DNA of 37,960 bases from positions 1-37,960 of the forward strand of contig JAZQKK010000004.1 of the NCBI GenBank assembly GCA_045542115.1, in the 5' to 3' direction. This stretch comes from RGIG995 sp045542115 (GTDB lineage: Bacteria > Bacillota > Clostridia > Oscillospirales > UBA644). The notes beneath the pieces were generated by a model. It made no database searches. It was not told where the DNA came from and saw only the letters and a program-made list of their open reading frames with translations. Positions 32,620 to 37,960 of this stretch are shown here, in pieces. The position numbers and the translations under genes are program-made. Numbering within the stretch: the stretch's first letter is position 1; the number at the start of each line of letters is the position of its first letter.

Positions 32620-33657
32620 TTATAAAAACAACAGAAGCAACTTTACTGCAAAATACCCTAAAAGCCCGCATCCGGGGAACGTAAAGACCCAGGCTAAAAT
32701 CATTTGACCGGCCACGCTCCAATTTACCGACCGCAGGCGGACCGACGCTCCGGCTCCCATCAAAGCGGTGGTTTTTACGTGAGTCGTGCTAACCGGCAGA
32801 CCGTACATCGTACAAATTCCCAAACTGACGGCAGACGCTAAATCCGCAGCTACCCCTTGGTAGGACTCGGTCTTTATCATCTTCATTCCTACCGCTCGGA
32901 TAATCCTTCCGCCCCCGACACAAGTTCCCAGGGAAAGAACGCTACAACACAGTAAAATCATCCAAAAAGGAATCGTTTTGGGCGGGATAAGATTGCCAGC
33001 AGACGCTACGGATAACAACAACACTCCGATAAATTTTTGCCCGTCTTGGGAACCGTGCAAAAAAGCATTCAAGGCTCCACCAACAATTTCTGTACGCCGT
33101 AACAAACGTTCTGCCTTTTTGCGGTTTGTTTTTTGAAATACGGAAAAAAGGAACCGGACCAAAATCCAGCCCAATCCGAAACCAAACAAAACTGAGATTC
33201 CCAAACCCCACAAGACGCGGCTCCACACGGGAAAACGGACGCCTTCTCCTCCATTCAAAGCAATTGCCGCTCCGGTAATTCCGGCAATCAGTGCGTGGCT
33301 CTCACTGGTGGGAATTCCGAAATACCAAGCAGCCGCGGCCCAAACAACCACCGAAACCATCCCGGCGCAAAGGGCAAGACGGGACAAATTCGGGTCATCC
33401 CCAAAATCCACCATAGAAAAGACGGTGTCGGTGACCGTGCGGTTGATAGAAACCGTGATAATCAATCCCAAAAAGTTAAAAATGGCCGCCATTCCCACCG
33501 CAACTCCGGGCGATAGGGCTCGCGTAGCCACGCAGGAGGAAATTGCATTGGGGGCATCGGTCCACCCATTCACAAAAATGACTGCCAAAGTAAGTATTGT
33601 AAGTAACGCCAACGGCAATGAGGAAAAAACCGTTGTAATCCAGGATATAAAACTCAT
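32620..33657 (-). CDS. pit: Low-affinity inorganic phosphate transporter, PiT family
   Basis: A 345-residue membrane transporter with about 10 hydrophobic segments. Both family signatures are visible: FVNGWTDAPNAI in the N-terminal half (about 28-39) and YGLPVSTTHVKTTALMGAG in the C-terminal half (about 289-307). It carries phosphate with a cation. No partner PhoU-like gene is adjacent. The start has GGAGGG about seven bases upstream. Confidence 0.9.
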   Translation of the reverse strand: MSFISWITTVFSSLPLALLTILTLAVIFVNGWTDAPNAISSCVATRALSPGVAVGMAAIFNFLGLIITVSINRTVTDTVFSMVDFGDDPNLSRLALCAGMVSVVVWAAAAWYFGIPTSESHALIAGITGAAIALNGGEGVRFPVWSRVLWGLGISVLFGFGLGWILVRFLFSVFQKTNRKKAERLLRRTEIVGGALNAFLHGSQDGQKFIGVLLLSVASAGNLIPPKTIPFWMILLCCSVLSLGTCVGGGRIIRAVGMKMIKTESYQGVAADLASAVSLGICTMYGLPVSTTHVKTTALMGAGASVRLRSVNWSVAGQMILAWVFTFPGCGLLGYFAVKLLLLFL

Positions 33658-33758
33658 AAAAATCCCTCCGATATATCCATATGGAACGAATAAAAAAACA
33701 TTCGTAAAAATTAAAAATCAAGGCGGCAAAATTCTTTGTGACATTTTCGTGAACCCCC

Positions 33759-33787
33759 TTGACATCCATAGAGAATCGTGCTATAAT
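33759..33787 (+). promoter_or_regulatory. Consensus sigma-A-type promoter for tRNA-Asn
   Basis: TTGACA (33759-33764), 17-bp spacer, TATAAT (33782-33787), about 25 bases before the tRNA 5' end. Confidence 0.87.
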
Positions 33788-33811
33788 GTTCAAGTAACAA
33801 AAACCAAATAT

Positions 33812-33887
33812 TCCTCCTTAGCTCAGTTGGTAGAGCCCGCGGCTGTTAACCGCGTTGTCGTTGGTTCGAGTCCGACAGGGGGAGCCA
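33812..33887 (+). tRNA. tRNA-Asn (anticodon GUU)
   Basis: A complete cloverleaf: acceptor TCCTCCT/AGGGGGA, D arm GCTC...GAGC, anticodon stem CGCGG/CCGCG with loop CTGTTAA (anticodon GTT), T arm with GGTTCGAGTCC, discriminator G and an encoded CCA. Own promoter and terminator are present. Confidence 0.96.
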
Positions 33888-33888
33888 G

Positions 33889-33925
33889 AAAAAATCCTTG
33901 TTCGATGAACAAGGATTTTTTCTTT
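33889..33925 (+). terminator. Terminator after tRNA-Asn
   Basis: A perfect 15-bp stem (33889-33903 with 33907-33921) ends in TTTTTTCTTTT. It is A+T-rich at the base and may act in both directions. Confidence 0.85.
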
Positions 33926-34063
33926 TGATTTTTATCGGCAATCAGCGGAAAAACAGACGATTTTGCATTTAAAAAAATCTCTGTTTAAACACTAAATACG
34001 GTAAATCTGTAAAAATTTAACACAAGATATTGTATTTTTCACAAAAAAATAACATCTTTGCTA

Positions 34064-34092
34064 TTGACAAATGTCATAATGTGTTGTATAAT
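34064..34092 (+). promoter_or_regulatory. Consensus sigma-A-type promoter of pflBA
   Basis: TTGACA (34064-34069), 17-bp spacer, TATAAT (34087-34092). The transcript starts just before the riboswitch. The 130 bp between the tRNA-Asn terminator and this promoter are AT-rich, with nothing else recognised. Confidence 0.85.
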
Positions 34093-34110
34093 ATAATTAA
34101 CCTTTTACAT

Positions 34111-34173
34111 AACTGACGGAATGCGGAGTACCGCAAGGGAGTGTAAAGGATTGATAAGCCGACCGTCTGGGCA
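34111..34173 (+). promoter_or_regulatory. ZTP (pfl-type) riboswitch
   Basis: The sequence shows the pfl/ZTP aptamer arrangement. ACTGACGGAA is followed by a small hairpin (TGCGG/CCGCA), then AGGGAGTG, a variable linker and GCCGACCGTCTGGGCA. The pseudoknot GACGG (34115-34119) with CCGTC (34163-34167) is intact. It has a U-A pair where GGCG/CGCC is more usual, a compensated change. ZTP riboswitches sense a folate-deficiency purine intermediate. The 3' arm overlaps the following terminator, giving an on-switch. Confidence 0.88.
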
Positions 34174-34207
34174 ATTCTTTTATGGAAAAGGATTGCTCAT
34201 TTTTTTT
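34169..34207 (+). terminator. Riboswitch-controlled terminator before pflB
   Basis: A 13-bp stem (34169-34181 with 34186-34198, with G-U pairs) is followed by eight Ts (34200-34207). It shares the GGGCA of the aptamer 3' end, so ligand binding should prevent its formation. Confidence 0.87.
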
Positions 34208-34240
34208 GATATGATGCAATCAAGAGAAAGGAAGAACGAT

Positions 34241-36472
34241 ATGCAACACGAACATTGGTACGGTTTCAAACAAAGCGTCTGGCAAGACGAAATCAACGTC
34301 CGCGATTTTATCCAGACCAACTATAAAGAATACTTCGGTGACGACAGCTTCCTTGCCGGAGCGACGGAACGCACCAAAAAATTGATGGACAAGGTCCAGA
34401 CTCTCTTTGCCTTAGAACGACAAAAGGGAGGGGTTTTGGATATTGATACGGAAACGGTCAGCTCTCTGACCGCTTATGCCCCCGGCTATATTGATAAAGA
34501 AAATGAGTTAATCGTTGGGATGCAGACCGATGCTCCGTTGAAACGGGGCGTAAATCCCTTCGGCGGAATGCGGATGTGCAAAAACGCCTGTCAGGCTTAT
34601 GGATATCAGTTGAGCGATAAGGTTCAGAATGAATTTAAATTCCGTACCACTCATAACGACGGCGTTTTTCGTGCCTATTCCGATGAAATGCGAAAAGCCC
34701 GGAAGTGTCACGTTATTACCGGACTTCCCGATGCCTACGGCCGAGGTAGAATCATCGGCGACTATCGCCGCGTGGCATTGTACGGCGTGGATCGTCTGAT
34801 TGAAGAAAAGCAAAAGGATAAAGCAAATATTGCAGCAGGAGATTTCAGCACCGAACAGGTTCGGAAGAGTGAGGAAGTCTTCCAGCAGATCACCTTCCTT
34901 GGCAATCTGAAAGAAATGGCTGCAATGCACGGTTATGATATCAGCGGTCCTGCAAAAAATGCCCAAGAAGCCATTCAGTGGACTTATTTCGCCTACCTTG
35001 CCGCTATTAAAGAACAAAACGGTGCGGCAATGTCCTTGGGAAGAGTAAGCACCTTCTTTGATATTTACATTGAACGGGATCTGGAAAACGGGACTCTGAC
35101 AGAAGAATCTGCGCAAGAACTTATTGATGATTTCGTCATTAAATTGAGAATTGCCCGTCACCTTCGCACTCCTGAATATAATGAACTGTTCGGCGGCGAC
35201 CCAATGTGGATTACCGAAGCCGTGGGCGGTATGGGAGAAGACGGAAGAACCTTGGTCTCCAAGAACAGTTTCCGGATTCTGAATACCCTTTATACTCTGG
35301 GCTCTTCCCCCGAACCCAATTTGACCATTCTTTGGTCTCAAAGCCTGCCGGAAGGATTCAAGCGCTTCTGCGCCAAAGTTTCGAAAGATACCGACTCCAT
35401 TCAATATGAAAACGACGACATAATGCGTCCGATCTACGGTGACGACTATGCGATCGCTTGCTGTGTTTCCGCAATGAAAGTCGGCAAGCAGATGCAGTTC
35501 TTCGGTGCCCGGTGTAATCTTGCAAAATTGCTGTTGATTGCGCTGAACGGCGGTTACGACACCGACAGCAAAATGGCCATCGGACCTCAGATGTCGGTCC
35601 TTGACGGGGAAAAATTGGACTACAAACAGGTCATGCAGCGTTTTGATATTTATATTCAATGGCTCTCCCGTCTGTACGTTAATACGATGAACGTCATCCA
35701 CTATATGCACGATAAGTATGCCTATGAAAAGATTCAGATGGCGTTACACGACACCGACGTGGAACGGCTGATGGCCTTCGGAATTGCCGGTCTTTCGGTG
35801 GTCGCAGACTCTCTGAGCGCGATTAAATACGCCAAGGTTATTCCCATCAAGGACGAAACCGGTCATATCGTTTCGTTTAAAACCGAGGGAGAATTCCCCA
35901 AATACGGAAACGACGACGACCGCGTGGACCTGATTGCAAAGGATATGGCCCATAAAGTCATCAGCGAACTGAGAAAGACCCCCACCTACCGCGATGCAAT
36001 TCATACCCTGTCCGTACTCACAATTACGTCCAACGTAATGTACGGAAAGAACACCGGTGCTACCCCCGACGGACGTGCTGCCGGAGCCGCATTCGCTCCC
36101 GGTGCCAATCCGATGCATAATCGAGAAGAAAACGGTGCTTTGGCGTCCTTGAACTCCGTTGCAAAAATCAGCTACGACGACTGTCGGGACGGAATTTCCA
36201 ATACCTTCTCCATTACCCCCGAAGCCTTGGGAAGAGGCGAAGAAGAAAGAATTGATAATCTGGTCTCTATTCTGGACGGATATTTTGCAAAAAATGCCCA
36301 TCACATCAACGTAAACGTGCTGAATCGTGAAACTTTGATGAAAGCCTACGAAGACCCCGAAGCTTATCCAAATCTCACCATTCGTGTTTCCGGTTATGCA
36401 GTTCACTTCAACAAACTGTCCAAAGAACAGCAGCGGGAAGTTATCAGCAGAACCTTCCACGAGGCTTTATAA
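34241..36472 (+). CDS. pflB: Formate acetyltransferase (pyruvate formate-lyase)
   Basis: A 743-residue cytosolic glycyl-radical enzyme that converts pyruvate and CoA to acetyl-CoA and formate. It has the adjacent catalytic cysteines Cys407-Cys408 in IACCVSAMKVG and the radical glycine Gly718 in RVSGYAV near the C terminus. The ATG at 34241 has AAAGGAAG upstream and matches the family N terminus (WYGFKQSVWQDEINVRDFI). An open frame 40 codons longer would start inside the riboswitch and is rejected. The gene is 2 bp from pflA. Expression is expected to rise when ZTP accumulates. Confidence 0.96.
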   Translation: MQHEHWYGFKQSVWQDEINVRDFIQTNYKEYFGDDSFLAGATERTKKLMDKVQTLFALERQKGGVLDIDTETVSSLTAYAPGYIDKENELIVGMQTDAPLKRGVNPFGGMRMCKNACQAYGYQLSDKVQNEFKFRTTHNDGVFRAYSDEMRKARKCHVITGLPDAYGRGRIIGDYRRVALYGVDRLIEEKQKDKANIAAGDFSTEQVRKSEEVFQQITFLGNLKEMAAMHGYDISGPAKNAQEAIQWTYFAYLAAIKEQNGAAMSLGRVSTFFDIYIERDLENGTLTEESAQELIDDFVIKLRIARHLRTPEYNELFGGDPMWITEAVGGMGEDGRTLVSKNSFRILNTLYTLGSSPEPNLTILWSQSLPEGFKRFCAKVSKDTDSIQYENDDIMRPIYGDDYAIACCVSAMKVGKQMQFFGARCNLAKLLLIALNGGYDTDSKMAIGPQMSVLDGEKLDYKQVMQRFDIYIQWLSRLYVNTMNVIHYMHDKYAYEKIQMALHDTDVERLMAFGIAGLSVVADSLSAIKYAKVIPIKDETGHIVSFKTEGEFPKYGNDDDRVDLIAKDMAHKVISELRKTPTYRDAIHTLSVLTITSNVMYGKNTGATPDGRAAGAAFAPGANPMHNREENGALASLNSVAKISYDDCRDGISNTFSITPEALGRGEEERIDNLVSILDGYFAKNAHHINVNVLNRETLMKAYEDPEAYPNLTIRVSGYAVHFNKLSKEQQREVISRTFHEAL

Positions 36473-36474
36473 CC

Positions 36475-37242
36475 GTGGGAAAGATTCATTCCATCCAATC
36501 CCTGGGTACCGTTGACGGCCCGGGGATTCGGTTTGTCGTTTTTTTTCAGGGGTGCAATCTTCGGTGCGGTTGCTGTCATAATCCGGACACGTGGAAGATG
36601 GATGAGGGCACGGAAATAGCCGCGGAAGAAATCGTAAGAAAAGCGGAGCGCTTTAAATCCTATTTTGGAAAAGACGGCGGAATCACTCTTTCGGGCGGAG
36701 AACCGTTATTGCAACCCGAATTTGCAAAGAAGATTTTCTCACTTTGCAAAGAATACGGAATTAACACCTGTCTTGACACCTCAGGAAGTCTTTTCAACGA
36801 CGAAATTTCCAATCTTTTGGATGTAACCGACCGGGTTCTTTTAGACGTTAAGTATCCCACGGAAGAACAATACCGAAAATACGTGGGATGCAGTTTGGTT
36901 GCCCCTTTGAAATTCCTAAAAATACTGAATGAAAAGAAAATACCTACCACACTACGGCAAGTAATCATTCCCACATTGAACGACAAGGAAGACTCCGTAC
37001 TATTTTTGAAAGAACTGCAAAACCTCTATCCTTGCATTGATAAAATCGAACTTCTTCCCTTTAAAAAAATCTGTATGGTAAAGTATCAGAATTTAGGTCT
37101 CCCCTTTCCATTCGAACAATTTGACACCCCCGGAACGGATACGATGAATCGCCTGAACGGATTACTTTCAGAAAATGATTGCAGGTACGCAGATACACCA
37201 CACTCACAGAACTCACGCCATACGCTCTCAGAGAGCTTGTAA
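36475..37242 (+). CDS. pflA: Pyruvate formate-lyase activating enzyme with altered C terminus
   Basis: A 255-residue radical-SAM enzyme that makes the glycyl radical on PflB. It has CNLRCGCC (CxxxCxxC, about residues 28-35), SGGEPLLQ and LPFKKI. The start is a GTG matching the family N terminus; the ribosome site is weak, so coupling to pflB translation is likely. Up to about residue 235 the sequence is normal. The last ~20 residues (from CRYADTPHS) are read out of frame from a serine recombinase remnant. Alignment by eye with E. coli PflA suggests that only the last few native residues are lost, so activity is probably kept. Confidence 0.88.
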   Translation: MGKIHSIQSLGTVDGPGIRFVVFFQGCNLRCGCCHNPDTWKMDEGTEIAAEEIVRKAERFKSYFGKDGGITLSGGEPLLQPEFAKKIFSLCKEYGINTCLDTSGSLFNDEISNLLDVTDRVLLDVKYPTEEQYRKYVGCSLVAPLKFLKILNEKKIPTTLRQVIIPTLNDKEDSVLFLKELQNLYPCIDKIELLPFKKICMVKYQNLGLPFPFEQFDTPGTDTMNRLNGLLSENDCRYADTPHSQNSRHTLSESL

Positions 37243-37364
37243 AGGCAGTTTATGTAGAAGCGCCCGACAAGTCCAGCGGTAAGCGCAAACAGAAGGTACA
37301 TATCGAATATGACCTCGTTGGCTACATTCCCGTGGATGAACTGATAAAAGCGGAACAGGCATGA
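37179..37364 (+). pseudogene. 3' remnant of a large serine recombinase (DUF4368 end)
   Basis: A 61-codon frame overlapping the end of pflA in another frame. It encodes RRYTTLTELTPYALRELVKA and VEAPDKSSGKRKQKVHIEYD, the hallmark C-terminal region of Tn4451/ICE-type large serine recombinases. A TGA stop immediately precedes it (37176-37178), and the catalytic, zinc-ribbon and coiled-coil parts are missing, so it is a dead fragment. It marks the edge of a deleted mobile element, the rest of which is not in this window. Confidence 0.85.
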
Positions 37365-37383
37365 CCGAAATCATGCCTGTTCC
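37352..37383 (+). terminator. Hairpin at the end of the recombinase remnant
   Basis: A perfect 13-bp stem (37352-37364 with 37371-37383) contains the recombinase stop codon and has loop CCGAAA. The following T-run is absent, so it is a likely but not classic terminator. Confidence 0.6.
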
Positions 37384-37439
37384 AAGAAATTCGCATATTA
37401 CTGTTTTATGACCACCGAGCATTCAAAACGGATCTTTTT

Positions 37440-37960
37440 CTATAGGATCTTTTTTGCGTCCAGGATAATGGAGACCATTCCCAGCTTGCCGTCCCGGTTA
37501 CGGGTATCAAAGCGCAGAGATCTTCCGATCCGGCCATCGGCCTCGTTCCAATCCCGGTAATGGAATTGGCCTTCTTCGTCGCACCATTCCAGAAGCTCCA
37601 CTTCAAAGCCCGCCTGTAAAAATACCTGGGCAAAGCTGCGGTAGTCGTAGACGATCTTGTGGGTATAGGCGGGATGGGACGGATCGCCGTTTCCGCCCAC
37701 CTTGACCATATTTTGGTACCATTCGTTACGGAAATTCCCGTCGGGAACTGCAACTCTCAAATAGCCTCCCTCGGCTAAATAATCGAAGCAGTGCTTCGCT
37801 GCCCGGCAGCCCTCCTTAAAGGTCATATGCTCCCAGACATGCTCCGCCAGAAAGGCCGTGGGCTTTTCTGCGGAAAACAGCCGCTGAAAATCGGCAATAT
37901 TCAAAAGGTTCAGTTCCGTTTCCTGGGTACTGACCCAGCTGGGATAAGCCAAGTCGGATC
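37440..37960 (-). CDS. SAM-dependent methyltransferase, partial at the window edge
   Basis: At least 172 codons; the frame stays open to the end of the window, so the 5' part is missing. LAEHVWEHMTFKEG, YLAEGGYLRVAVPDG and the C-terminal RSLRFDTRNRDGKLGM are typical of a predicted class I methyltransferase family often seen near cell-surface polysaccharide genes. The N-terminal SAM-binding loop, if present, lies outside. The gene looks richer in G+C than the pfl genes and lies beyond the recombinase scar, so it may belong to the acquired segment. Confidence 0.75.
   Translation of the reverse strand, partial: SDLAYPSWVSTQETELNLLNIADFQRLFSAEKPTAFLAEHVWEHMTFKEGCRAAKHCFDYLAEGGYLRVAVPDGNFRNEWYQNMVKVGGNGDPSHPAYTHKIVYDYRSFAQVFLQAGFEVELLEWCDEEGQFHYRDWNEADGRIGRSLRFDTRNRDGKLGMVSIILDAKKIL

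Noticed and set aside
33308..33928. A 206-codon plus-strand frame spanning the PiT gene, the tRNA promoter and tRNA-Asn
   Set aside because: It runs antisense to a clear transporter and through a complete tRNA, and the translation has no family features.
34121..34240. A 40-codon upstream extension of pflB
   Set aside because: It starts inside the ZTP aptamer and crosses the terminator. The family N terminus and the ribosome site mark the start at 34241.
34508..35710. A 400-codon open frame on the minus strand within pflB
   Set aside because: It is antisense to a clear, full-length pflB. It has no ribosome site or recognisable protein family and arises from codon bias.

Overview
The window looks like a chromosomal segment of a spore-forming, anaerobic Firmicute of class Clostridia. 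The evidence is a set of endosporulation genes (yqfC, yqfD, a spoVB-like flippase, spoIIID, spmA/spmB, pdaA), the era/ybeY/phoH/dgkA/recO cluster typical of Gram-positive bacteria, anaerobic pyruvate formate-lyase with its activase, strong Shine-Dalgarno sequences, and many near-consensus TTGACA-17-TATAAT promoters. Base composition is moderate. Nothing in the sequence allows a genus-level call.

Layout. (1) 58-12812, minus strand: one long, tightly packed gene string starting at a consensus promoter near 12.8 kb: yqfC-yqfD-phoH-ybeY-dgkA-era-recO-mutS2-comEC-holA-rnmV. It is followed by an AraM-type glycerol-1-phosphate dehydrogenase with its own promoter and a terminator at the window edge. 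Several junctions are 4-bp ATGA overlaps. (2) 12.8-16.9 kb: an unusual GNAT-QueG-like fusion, a SpoVB-family flippase on the opposite strand, a degenerate PAS/histidine-kinase-like protein, and spoIIID with a mother-cell (sigma-E-like) promoter. (3) 16.9-20.3 kb, plus strand: a D,D-carboxypeptidase homologue that has lost its catalytic residues, galE, a cytidylate-kinase-like protein and tRNA-Arg(CCU). (4) 20.3-21.6 kb: a membrane-anchored protein of unknown function. (5) 21.7-29.05 kb: a purine salvage and uptake operon. It has a structured leader with an intrinsic terminator, then xpt, a BMP-family lipoprotein, a double ABC ATPase and two permeases, followed by a FAD-dependent dehydrogenase. 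(6) 29.1-30.6 kb: an AT-rich, TTG-started orphan gene with a SAP-like module and a PD-(D/E)XK-like nuclease signature, the best candidate for an acquired or undescribed function. (7) 30.6-32.6 kb: spmAB and pdaA, diverging from overlapping sporulation-type promoters. (8) 32.6-37.2 kb: a PiT phosphate transporter, tRNA-Asn(GUU), then a ZTP (pfl-type) riboswitch with terminator controlling pflB-pflA. (9) 37.2-37.96 kb: the extreme 3' end of pflA runs into the last ~60 codons of a large serine recombinase (scar of a lost mobile element), followed by a partial methyltransferase gene.

How the parts fit. The left operon combines RNA maturation, DNA repair and uptake, lipid recycling and spore development. 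The centre couples extracellular purine-nucleoside capture to salvage, probably through an RNA switch. The pfl locus is tied to one-carbon and purine status through ZTP, since PFL makes formate for purine synthesis. No CRISPR array, rRNA, intact transposase or complete defence island was seen.
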